Source: Nomia melanderi (Eukaryota > Arthropoda > Insecta > Hymenoptera > Halictidae). From it: a stretch of 64,000 bases of DNA. The DNA is taken from positions 8,058,001 to 8,122,000 of the forward strand of contig NC_135010.1 of NCBI RefSeq assembly GCF_051020985.1. The letters run 5' to 3'. Both the position numbers and the translations under genes were made by a program. The notes under the pieces are model-generated. The model was given only the letters and a program-made list of their open reading frames with translations, had not been told where the DNA came from and did no database searches. This document shows, piece after piece, positions 49,261 to 60,170 of this stretch (position 1 is the first letter of the stretch; each line of letters begins with the position of its first letter).

Positions 49261-50450
49261 GAGTGCCGTGAAATTTCAGGAATCTCGGATATTTTTCTTT
49301 TGGATTCGTTGTACCCCCGGCCGTTACACGCTTGACGGATTAAATTTTCTATGGGGTTCGTTTGTGTTGGGGCGAGCGTGTAAATTCTGTATGATAATTT
49401 TTCGTTAAGGGAAATTATACGAAATTTAGGGGTGTGAACTTTTGCTGTGAAATTCGGAACTCGGTTTCTTTCGTGAAGTTCGCTGGTTAGTTGATGATAT
49501 TGGAATTAGAACTAAATAACTTTTTTCATGGAAAGTCTTTTATTGTTGGTTTTTCATTGATTAGTATACAATTGTTCAATCCTGTTTGGTTTTTATTATA
49601 ATCTTCTACTATCCACATTTTAGTAATCGTGTTGATTATTGTTAACCGGCTGTAGCAGATAATTATTTAAATTTGAAAGAATTTGTTTAAATGTTCGAAA
49701 GATATCTTTATAAGAATTATTTACAATAAAATGTAACTGATAGCGATCGCGAAAATAATTTTCTCTTTTAAGACCCGCTGCTGCCTCAGCCATGTGTCCG
49801 CCATGAAAATTTCAAAAGAACTGCCCCGCCAGAGGAAACACAGGGAACAATTACTACCTTCCTGGTGTCGCGTGAGTTACGTTTTACCGTCTCGGGCGCA
49901 AGAACTGTTCAGCTGCGTTTTATGCGGCACCTACTGTTCCGGTCTGCACCTTACGATTCTTTTATCCCGCCGTGCAAATTTTCGTGAAAGTCGCCAACGA
50001 ACCGAAGCCGGTGGTTTCAAACTCTTTGAAAGCGCGAGGTTCCCTTATAATCAGTCGGAGCATTACTTTGATGTTGTCCAAACCTACATATCTCGGGTTT
50101 GAAATGGTCGAATTAGGTAGACCATTTTCAAAATCCTATAAAATCTACTCCTTTAATCTTACTGTTCCTAAAACATCAAACTCCTTTCAATGAAATATCA
50201 AAAAATCTAAGCCGAAATTCGAATACATAAAACTAGAGAATAAAACCTATTAAAACCTATACAACCAGTTCCTTAGTCCACATTTCCAATACTACTCATT
50301 ACAAATCTATATTTCCTCATAATAGAATTACAATCGAATATATTACCTACAAGAAAGCTTCACACAATATAAATCCTTATCAAAAACCAACCACCCGAAA
50401 TGTACAACCTCCGCTAAAATTCATTTCTACCCCACAACAGCCTTCATTAA
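49261..50450. other. G+T arm, small CpG patch, A+C arm
   Basis: Row 49441-49500 has 11 A, 8 C, 16 G and 25 T. A moderately CpG-rich patch lies at 49760-50060. Row 50161-50220 has 26 A, 14 C, 4 G and 16 T. No exon is supported. Confidence 0.6.
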
Positions 50451-51027
50451 ACATTCACGACTCCGCGCCAGAACGCAAGAATTTCCTGCGCGGGCAGAAG
50501 ACGAGCGATAAAAACCCGAACGTTCCCCACTAACCCAGATACAAGCGGCAGATAAGAATGAAGAACGAGAAGTCCGAAGCCTAGGCGAGCAGCCTGTAAG
50601 TACTCGGGCCAAGTAGTTGCGGTAGTTGCGGAGCGGATTTTCCAGCAGCCGAGGCTTCGCTTCCCGCTTCTCGCGGAGCCGGAGGGTCCGCAGGTGGCTT
50701 GGCCAGGTCGAGGTGTCATTGATAAAACAAAGACCCCGCGATAGGTGTGCCGGCAACGACAGACGAACAGGGGCAGACGGTCTGACCCGGTTGTCGCGTT
50801 TACTTTGGACCACCCACCACTCGGCCATCGCGCGCACCGCAGACGATCACGAGCGTGTTTTGTCGCGGGCGTGGTGGATGCAGCCGTGTGATTCCCGCGC
50901 GGAACGGGCCAGCGTTTGTAGGTACACAAGCCGGGAAGACACGCCGGGGCGTCGCGGAACGGTGGCGTAGTGCAAAGTCTAGGCTTTTCTGCTCGGTAAA
51001 TAAAACACGCCGTGACGCCGCCACCGC

Positions 51028-51058
<31 letters not shown>
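51028..51058. repeat. (GAC)n array 1
   Basis: About ten GAC units, perfect. Confidence 0.95.
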
Positions 51059-51209
51059 ACCGCCTCTTCCCCGCCGTTTCCTCCTTCCTTCGTCCTTCTT
51101 CCCCGGCTTCTTTCTCGCCTCGTACACGCTGCAGGCGTAAAAAAGTTCCAAGGCGGGCGAGATTGTTTCGCGGTTGCGTAAAATGCGGCTGGAAGCAAAT
51201 GCAGCCGGC

Positions 51210-51249
<40 letters not shown>
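51210..51249. repeat. (GAC)n array 2
   Basis: About thirteen perfect GAC units, in the same orientation as array 1 and about 150 bp from it. Confidence 0.95.
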
Positions 51250-51740
51250 TAATCTCGCGCTGCGAGAGGAGACGCCCGCGCATCCTCTTTCTCTCTCTCT
51301 CTTTCTCTTTCTTCCGACAAGACGCGCGCGTGGCGAGACGTTATGAGCCCGGCGACACCCGTTATGGGAGCTGATGGATATTAATAGGGGGTAAGCGGAA
51401 TTTCATTCATCGCGGGTTCCGTCTTTCGCCGGCGTTCCTCGTTGATTAACGCGACGGGTTTCCGCGTTTTCGTTTCGAGCTGGACGACGCCACGGTAAAA
51501 CGAAGTCAAAGTGTTGGAGGTGCGTAATGGAAGTCCGCGGAAATCAACCTAGCTCGGGATAATTTACGGCGCCACGGATGGCGCCACCGATTGAGCAATC
51601 GCCTGCAGGATGATGCGTTGCTCATCTTTACTTCGGCTTTTCTTTGATAGCCTTCTGTTGCAATGGTAACCCGACGAAAGATCATTTAGTTTTGCTCGAA
51701 GATTTGGTATTGTCTTCAATAAATTATGCTCTGTAGAACG

Positions 51741-51960
51741 TTAACAAGGGAAGTTATCGAACCCGGAAATTGAAGAAATTATGAAGCTTTGTGTGTAAGT
51801 AGAATAAGTCAAGCCTAATACATTGCAATTATTTTCTCGTGCTGAATTTCACTTTTAAGAGACGAAACCACCAAAATTCCAATGTATTAAGCTTGACTCT
51901 ACTGACACGCAAAGTTTCGCAATTTTTCGAATCACCGGATTCGATAACTTCCCTTGTTAA
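51741..51960. mobile_element. 220 bp foldback element bounded by TTAA
   Basis: The sequence starts TTAACAAGGGAAGTTATCGA and ends with its exact inverse. The similarity continues inward, so arms of about 90 bp (51741-51830 and 51872-51960) pair at roughly 80% identity around a loop of about 40 bases. Insertion at TTAA fits the other elements here. Transcribed, it would form a long hairpin RNA. Confidence 0.8.
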
Positions 51961-52962
51961 TCAACAGGAAGAGGCGCGATCGTTCGATTTGAATCATTAT
52001 CAGCTTTTCGACCGACGGAGAATAAAGACGAACGCTAGGAAACACTACTAATCTGGTAGTCCCTCATTCGGAACAAATACGTAAAGAGATTTCTCCCCGT
52101 TCACGAGCGACATGGACAAAACTCTGCCGAACGTAAAACGACGCCAATAGCGTCACGGGCGATGACGTTCTCCCGACGAGTAATAAAAACATTATTTATT
52201 CAACGCCCCGCGGTGCCGCGCCTTCGCGAAATACGGGATTCTCATCAATTAGAGCTTCTCGGCGGGGCAACCTTCTCCGTCGGCTGCAACCGAGAATAAT
52301 GGGGGGCGTCATTTTCCATTCCGGGGGGTTGTCAACGGCTCTTCGAGGAAACACGTAAGAGGCGAGATGAGAAATACCCGGGAATTACCGCCGGGGCGAA
52401 CAGATCACGAATAAAACCTAAAAACCGGACGGGGTGGTCGTGTGAGGAGAGAGAGCGGCGGGGACAGGACTCCGGTGGAAATTTACGCAAATGCATCTGT
52501 AAATAAGAGAAATGAGGCGCGATGTTAAATTCCTGTTCCACGGGCGTCGGCGGCGGCGGCGGCGGCGGCAGCGGCAGCGGCAGCGGCGAGGGAAACGGTG
52601 ATTCATTCTGCGCTGTCGGGCCCGAGAAAAATGTCTGGAAGAAAGCCACCGTTTCCACCGTAATTTGCAGAGAGCACACCCGCCGTCTCGTGACCTCCCC
52701 GAGTTGTCGTAAAAAGTTCCCCGGCCCCGGGGTGAGATTGGGTACGGCCGCCGCGGACGGGATGAGCGTTTAACGCGTAGACGCCGCGTCAGTTGTCACT
52801 CAAATTACAAGCGAGCGGCGTCTCGTTTTAGTGGCGGCCCCGGCTAGACGTCCTTGCAAATTATGATTATTAGCGCATACACGCGTCTTTACGACGCCCC
52901 GTAACGACGCTTCGGAACTCGGGCTCGCCCCTGTCGGCGGCCGGACCGATTGTAGCGCGATT
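51961..52962. other. CpG-rich DNA with a GGC array
   Basis: CpG-rich from about 52070 to 52960. The GGC array is listed separately. No exon is supported. Confidence 0.45.
52548..52588. repeat. (GGC)n / (GGCAGC)n array
   Basis: GGC units pass into GGCAGC units. In the plus frame it would read Gly/Ser and in the minus frame Arg or Pro. Confidence 0.9.
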
Positions 52963-53173
52963 TTAACCCTCGAGCTACCGGGCAGCTGAGTACACGTTTT
53001 TCAGTTTTCCTACAATTCCGTCGGTTTCACGTGGAAATTTGAATATATTGTTTCGGGTTTATACTTCTTTGGGAACTGTCATGTTGGTTTGCGATTTTAA
53101 AGTAGAACATTTTTGTAGGAATACTGGGATATTGGAGTTTGAAGAACATTTCGGTTGTCCGTATAAGGGTTAA
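52963..53173. mobile_element. Probable TTAA-bounded MITE, TTAACCCT ends
   Basis: It starts TTAACCCTCGAGCTACC and ends with the inverse of TTAACCCTTATACGG, an eight-base exact terminal repeat over 211 bp. The interior is T/G-rich. The left end also resembles the ACTACC part of the other family. Confidence 0.55.
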
Positions 53174-54410
53174 ACAGGGTTGAAATAAATACTTAGGGAA
53201 TATCAGAATTGTGAGACACATTAGTTAATATTCGTCAGGTAACATTGAAACGAGGTATTGATTCACGAGATTGTTGTTTTGTGGGATTTTTGACTCCTTG
53301 TGTGAAGGAATATATTTTTGCAAATGGGAATGACAGAGAAGATGGTAGTATACGATGAAGAATTAATGATAGAATGTCAAGACGAAAATGGAATATATAA
53401 AGATGAACTGAAAAGTATCATAATTAGGTGTATGAAAAGTAGAATGATTGCTTCTAATAGTTGTACAAACTTTTTAAATGAGGCATCGCTAATTTCCGTA
53501 TGCTTCTGAATTAGTTTGCTACAATGTATCATATGGGGAATTCTTCCTTTCGTTCTCGAGTAATAAACATTACGAGAAGTGTTTGTTTTATTGAGTATAT
53601 TAGTAGAAAAAATTGCAGTGGGTTTTTCATGGAAGGGAACACGAATTTTCGGATATCGTTGTGATGTGTTTGCGCAGCAGACTATCGGGAACGGCCACGA
53701 ATTCGCAGCTGCGATTACAAATTCTGGCTGGGGTCTGGCCTCGATGGCGTAGCAATCAAATTATCGTAGCAGAGGGCTCGTTTCAGACAACGATTTTAAA
53801 TGGGGTTGGAGAAGGCCACGAAGGGAGCGATCAAACTACAGGAAACAAGCCCTTCTCCGATGAAACAGGAAGCATGAACACTATCGAGTTTTGTATAAAC
53901 TCGTTAAGAACCCGGCGGGATAACGGATCGCGTCTGCTTCAATCGGGGGATCAATCAATTATTACTTTAAGTGCTTCATGCTTTCGTTCTTTCATTGGTA
54001 TATTCAACAGTAGAGAGTATTTTTTTTTCCGAGGCTCTTACCAATTTATCGCAAAAAAGACCATACGCGGCCATTACACGAATTAAAAGTTCCATCATCG
54101 ACTAAATAGTCGTTGATGTCAACTCCCAGAATGTTCTAAAACAAATATTTCGTCTCGTCCCATTATTTATTGTATCACGCTGATTTTACTACTGCATACT
54201 TTTCTGATCGTTAAGATGAATTCAAATCATTTTCAAGATAAAAGAAGTTATTAACGAGATAAGTTCTTAATTGGTACGCTCGGATCGTCGTTTCATCAAT
54301 TTGGCTGAGACTTAAACGTGGCTTAATCTTTTTCGCGAAATACCGAAGACTGTAATCAACTTCGACTCGGCGCAATCATCTAGAACATCTTAATTATCAC
54401 GAAACGCAAC
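53174..54410. other. AT-rich to mixed DNA with unproven plus-strand frames
   Basis: A 63-codon frame (53318-53509) has an acidic product starting MGMTEKMVVYDEELM, and a 157-codon frame follows at 53613-54086 after AAATTGCAG. Two registers of the second are open and suggestive, but no family is recognised and the joins do not give a clear model. Confidence 0.3.
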
Positions 54411-54695
54411 GTCATCGGGCCAGACATCGACCGTGCGACGTCCACTCACCTGTCCCACGTGCACCGTGATGGTTCATACGTTAAGACCATTAAAAACCGT
54501 AGCGACAGCCTGTTTTCTCCTGAAAGGCTATTGTGCGATGAGGTCTACATTAACGCGGATACTCGAAGGACACCTGTGCGACCAGACGAACCGGCATCGA
54601 ACGTGTTCTGCCCCTGTTGTCCCGGAGATACCGATGGTATTCATACCGTCTCAAGGTATATTGCGAACACTGCAACTCAAGACTGGAAATACTGA
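54411..54695 (+). CDS. Possible coding exon, unrecognised
   Basis: The frame is open from about 54375 to TGA at 54693-54695. The middle part, about 54506-54654, looks most like coding sequence, with a balanced product including LLCDEVYINADTRR and NVFCPCCPGDTDG. It could end at TCAAG|GTATAT (54655) and begin after CCGTAG. On the opposite strand, GGACAG|GTGAGTGG at about 54449 is a strong donor, so the true strand is uncertain. No family is recognised. Confidence 0.22.
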   Translation, partial: VIGPDIDRATSTHLSHVHRDGSYVKTIKNRSDSLFSPERLLCDEVYINADTRRTPVRPDEPASNVFCPCCPGDTDGIHTVSRYIANTATQDWKY

Positions 54696-55012
54696 AGCGA
54701 GCTTGTTACACTTAAAATTCTCTTTGCGCTGAACAAATTCTCACTACCCTTGAACGTCTTCAAATGTGTAAAAGTACAACGTATCTTAAAATGACTGTAA
54801 AACCGTTTAACTAATTGCCAAAATATAAAGTATTCCTAAAACCAACGACACCAATACTTTCAACGTGTTAAAAATTATCAAATGTATATTTTACTGCTAA
54901 TCAAAAACATTCTATCATTCAGAGGATTGAAAATCGAGATGAGAAAAAAAGTAAAATGCCGTTGAAAAGATCAAACTCAGAATTTCCATCATTTTCGCTG
55001 AAAGACTCAAGA
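54696..55012. other. A+C-rich non-coding arm
   Basis: The plus strand is A-rich with C over G. Nothing else was recognised. Confidence 0.45.
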
Positions 55013-55233
55013 TTAACCCTTCGCACTTGATGATATTTTTCATTGTAAATATTCATTACTTTCTGCTAAAATATCAATGATATTTTTCGCAGCTTTTTCA
55101 CGGAACAGTTTTGTTCCAATACTTCGTACGTTGATACATTATGTAAAATTCAACATTGAATTGAAAATTTTATAATTTCACTGTGTTTAATTCAATAATA
55201 ACTGACAGTCGCCTCTCGAGTGCATAGGATTAA
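55013..55233. mobile_element. TTAA-bounded MITE, TTAACCCTTCGCACT ends
   Basis: The ends TTAACCCTTCGCACTTGA and the inverse of TTAATCCTATGCACTCGA agree at 14 of 18 positions over 221 bp. The interior contains CCAATACTTCGTACG, similar to CCAATACTTTGTGTAC in the repeat at 26854. Confidence 0.65.
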
Positions 55234-57430
55234 CATCGACCTAGCAGGCGACTAAATATTTTTGCGCATCGATGAGCACGCGAGCCTAAAGAAAACATAA
55301 AACCAACTCGGGAGTTAATATTCTCGACTCGTCGGGAATTTGCAAACAAGGGCAACGGAGAGCCGCCATTGTTCGCGGCGCTCGAGTATTGTCAAATGTC
55401 TGGGCGACGCGTTCTTGCCCGGCCGTGAAGCGTCGCGTCGTCCTCGCGCGAGCGCAGGTGCGCCTGTATGCAAATGCTCGGAGGCCGCGAGCACGCAAGC
55501 GTTAATTGAAATAACAGTTAGACTAGTGAATCATTCAATTAAGCGAATTCCGAACGAGTCGCGCGACTCCGCGGCGTCTGCGTCATTTCGATCTAATTAC
55601 GACGCCCGAGCTAAGTGGCTGAGTGGATTTCCTACGTTCCCGTGAATGCGAACGAATTTCTGCGACGGGCGTCCTCTTCGCTCGACGCCGAGGCGCGGAA
55701 TGCTCGTACCTCGCGAGAGTTCGCAAACATTATTCGTTTGATTCGTGGAAATTGTAACGCGACCGAGAAACTGAAAATTATAACGTTCGTGCGATTTTCA
55801 CAGGTCTTCCGTATCCAAGATGGCTGCCGTATTTTTCGTTGAGACGCTCACTTCCCGAATTCTCTACTTTATTATTTTGCCCATCTTGATCTATTTCATT
55901 CGAGAACTGTATTAAAATTATAATAAGCATGTGCATATAATGTTTGTGAATTTTTTGGTTGACCAACATCATGGTTTTCGTAGTAATTTGCAAAATATCA
56001 TTACTCTAACATGACTTCAGAAGATTGAACTCACGTATATCCAGATTCTGAAGTCAGACCGGATGTTCTAGATTCTGCCTATACTTTTTTCTCGATCGCT
56101 AACCTGCGCCTCGCGTTCAGGCTTACCTATTCATAAACCTTCACCAGCAAACGAACAACCCAATTAACTCGCGACAACCTCGGAACACTTCATCAACGTG
56201 TACCGCGGGTGCACACGCACCACTGAAACCACATGCCGCGGATCCCGACGCGCGTATAATGATATAATTGGTCGGCGACGGTGCATTAAACATTCCAGCT
56301 CGCCAGACAAAACAAAAACTTCGAGGAGGTGCAGCACGAATGGAAGCAAGCTCGCCTCTGAAGCGGATAAGTCTATGCCTTTTGATAATAGCGTCGCGAT
56401 TTCGGTGATACTCAAAGGTTGCCGCGCACTCGACTCTATTCATCTCAATTTCATCCTTTACGATTGCTTCTCGTCTTACAAAACCACGAACAGGGAATAA
56501 AATCTCCATTGTACATCTGCAACATAAGCTCCAGTAAACTATGCAGAACTGGCCTTTACTGTAATTATCCAGTCTATGCCATTTAAACGTAACGACTTCA
56601 GAACCAAGCAGTTACTACTCTATTCTTTAGCAGTGAAACTAGAAAATGCTAATTACAAACAGCATCCTCAGCTTCTTTTATTACTCGAACACCAAATATC
56701 GCGAACGATACAGGTTTACTTTGACTCGGCTCGAAGGAACGTTGAAATAATCCGCATGCAACATTCCTCCCGTTCTCGCTTCTGGAGTCACCCTTTTCCT
56801 GTCGCTTTTTTTTCATCGGTCAGACCGCGGAGAATGAAAGGGACCGGCGAATGAAAAAGAAGAGAAAAAAAGAAGGAACGTCGAAAGGTCAGAGAGGGAA
56901 AGGGGGGTAGGGTTTCGTGGCGGTACGCGTATTATCGAGCGAACCTGCAATTATTTCGTAACGGTGATCTTATTATAAGGCAGATTTCACGTGCGACGGG
57001 AGCGGAACTCAGGGCCGAAACGCGGGGCCGCCCGACGAGGACCGGAAACGGCTCAATTCTGTTTCCGATCGATTTAGCCGGGCGCAGCTGCGTCCCATTC
57101 GTGCACAGCCGAACGTGATTTAACGCGTTTCGTTGTCGGGCGGTGGGAAATCTTGATTTTTTATCGTTCGACACCGAGTGGATACATACGGTGCCGCGGT
57201 GCGGCGCGGCGCGGCGCAGTTTTGCCAGCCGTTAGTCGGCTGTTTGTTCGCCGGCCACGCGGGGAAATAAATCTGTCGATTGAAATGATGAGACGGGGGT
57301 TGTAATTCACGCCGCGCGTTTTGTTTTTCGCGCGCGGTCGCGCACACCCTTCTACCATATTTGGTAAAAAAATATTTGACACCTCGTCCCTGCCGTTTCT
57401 CCGCTGACCGTCTTGTTTTCGCAATTTTAT
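55234..57430. other. CpG blocks alternating with AT-rich DNA
   Basis: CpG-rich at 55250-55820, 56100-56260 and 56860-57430. CCAAGATGGCTGCCG at 55815-55829 is a YY1/PHO-like site. A 122-codon minus frame (56141-56509) begins at an ATG in good context but has no recognised domain and is of a length expected by chance. Confidence 0.4.
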
Positions 57431-60170
57431 TTGGTACTCTTTCGTTTCCTCTCCTTCCTCGCGCTTTGATTATATTAAATTGTATTTTGATTAAATAGTA
57501 CTTTTTTTTAAATATAATTCGATGGTCACCAATAATAGGAGCTTCCGAATTGCTTGACAATAATTACGAGAAAAAAAGGTGAAATTCCGGTCCATCCAGG
57601 AATTGAATTTTATTGATGAAAGATTTATTAAATCTCCGTCGGATACTGCTCTCCGTGAACATGCTATAATTCTCTTAAAGGCTCGAACTTCTAATCCCGG
57701 CAATTGGATAAAGAAGTTGCCATGACGCAATATAACGGTCGATCAACGCGAGTAATCGAACGAAGACAGTGCAGTAGGGAGGAAATAAAATTGTAATCAG
57801 GACGCAGCGTGTCACCCCTTCGATATCCCTCCTAACCAAAGGGTTGTCAAAAAGGGTGGTCGTGTCCGCGACAAGGGGCGCCGGAAAGTTCATTCTTCCC
57901 CATCGCGGGAGAAAATCGACCAGACGGTCGATCTAGTTTCCTACGATGCCTCGTAATTATCACAGTCAGATTTGTAAACGATTTCCCCGATATGATAACA
58001 AACCTTTAAACATAAGTAATAAAACAAATTCATTTGCTCAATAAACACAACGATAAATATTTGCCAGCATATTATCCTTCGTGATCGACATTTCTGCGCA
58101 AGGCAGCTGTACGAAGGACATTTCATAATTATTCGTCGATATTTTCCAGATTTATCGCAGTCGACGTTGAATACTTGGCAAACGTTTCCCGTGAATTACT
58201 ATTGCCGCCCTTGCAGCAATGGCTGAAGTTAACGTCGCCAGGATAAAGAACGCCAAGCGTAGAAAAACATTTCGCCCGGCGCCGTTAATGCGGAGCAGGT
58301 AGCCATCGGGAAGAATACCGGGGACAGCCATTTGTCAAACATGCTCGTATCGATAGATCGAAATGGACGCCGGCAATATATCTGCCGAATGCTTTCTTCG
58401 GTGTGTCCGCCGCGGATAAGGATCGTGATGGTAGCCACCCTCCCCCCTCCCCTATTACAGGCATTTCCAGACGGCACCGTTGTTGCACGACGGAACAACG
58501 GGCAAACCCGATCGTCAACAGATTCCTGACACGAGGAGAAAGAGAGAGAGGAAGAGGGCGGGAGAGAAATATAACCGACACGAACAATGCGCGTCGCGAT
58601 TCGCAAACGATGACGAATGCTGCTTGTTACCGGTACCTACTATTGCTCGTTACCGTTTCTTTGGTTCGCGCGATTCACTGGCGGGGATGAAGGGGTCGTT
58701 TGTCAAGTAATGGGGTCACCGCAATTTCGTTCCAGTGATATATGCGAGGCCGGGACGTGTTTGTGCGTCTTCCCCGGTTTCCTTTCATATATCAACGATA
58801 TATCTTCCTTATTAACGAGCTTTCAGTGCATTCATAACGTTGATCGAACTTTTCTGTTACAATTAAATGATTCAACGCTTCCCAATCTTCTGCTTTCGCT
58901 TCCAAAAAAAAAACAGTCGTCTTGACTGGTAATGGGAGTTTCTACTATATAGCTTTCGAGAAAACATACTGCATTGAATTTTATGTTATGAAAGTATTGA
59001 TAATGATTTCATATTCTTCGTAGAACAGTAAATCGATCTACAAAATTCAAATCATAGCCAATTACCCAATATTCACTAGAAGAGAGACAAAAACGCAACG
59101 AACTCTCCCGCCACGCCCAAAATCCCAAACGCAAGAAAAGGCATTTGCCGGTTCGTACGTAATTATCGGGATAGGATTATTTAAATGGCGAACTGTCGCT
59201 GCCACCCCCTTTCGATGCCGCGAGATTGTGCTCGACAACAGAGATGTTAAATAATTCCGACGAAATGTTATATTTACGGCGCGCTGCCGGTCAGTAGATA
59301 CGATTCCTCGTCGCGCAAAAACGATTCTGCTCATTACCCTTGAAACAATTAATTACGCGACCGGGCTGCGTCTAGCGGACGGGGGTGGGACACGACGAGG
59401 AACGGGAAATTTGCGCCTCCGTCGTCCGACGTCGAATCGGCCGCGTATTTCTTTTTTTTTTTGTATTTTCTCCCGACGGTCCGCGTATCCAGCGAACGGA
59501 GGGAAACGAATGCGGAACAATATTTCTCGGTGGCGCGGCGCGTCGGCTGCCGATAAATACGGACTTCGCGCGTACAACGAGGAGCGCCCTACCGGTTTTG
59601 CGGTATCTCGAACGGCTTAATGGCACTGTTAACTGCCGTATTATTTAACGGGGATTTATGCATTGCAGTCTGCCGATTAAAACACTACGGCGGCCCCGGC
59701 ACCAGTCGGGAGGGGTCGGCAGGTGCAGGGGAAGGTCGCGCGATATAGTGCGGGATTATGGGGATGGACAGGTTGAAAACGGGTTTTCCGCGGTAACGTT
59801 GTAATAAGCGTACCGAATTTTATTCTAGTATTCCGGTTCAGCTAAAATCGATCAAGAACTGATATTAAGTTAATCATTCGATTAAGGCTTGGAGTAGATA
59901 ATCGTGTCAATACATTGAATTTGTATTTCTCAATACTGCGACGTGGGGCATTTAGGGACAATTTGTAGAGACAATAGTAGACACGAAATTTTGCATAGGT
60001 TACAGTTGACTCCTTCACTTTCGTGATAGCTCGAAACATGACGTAAATTACATCTTCCAACATTTTATACTTACACTGACCAGAAGCAAACGCAATTCTC
60101 TCCCCCTTTCTCTCGATGAATAATTATTTTTATTCAGAGAGAAACATATTCAAGAACGGAAGATTCGCAA
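57431..60170. other. Mixed non-coding DNA with two CpG blocks
   Basis: CpG-richer at 58140-58780 and 59100-59790, each bounded by AT-rich DNA. At 58230-58610 several registers on both strands lack stops, so open frames there are not informative. No exon could be assigned. Confidence 0.35.

Larger units (their letters stand above)
50451..51740. other. CpG-rich block containing twin GAC arrays
   Basis: CpG-rich from 50460 to about 51600. The longest frame (50447-51283 minus, 278 codons) reads through both GAC arrays as poly-Arg and poly-Val and is therefore discounted. A palindrome GGCGCC-N6-GGCGCC lies near 51568-51585. Confidence 0.45.

Noticed and set aside
50447..51283. 278-codon minus-strand frame
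   Set aside because: It passes through both GAC arrays as poly-Arg and poly-Val, and the other registers are open there as well.
56141..56509. 122-codon minus-strand frame with a good start context
   Set aside because: A frame of this length is expected several times by chance at this base composition, and no domain or splice structure supports it.
58229..58690. Several overlapping frames of 65-125 codons on both strands
   Set aside because: Nearly all registers lack stops here, so openness says nothing about coding, and no family was recognised.
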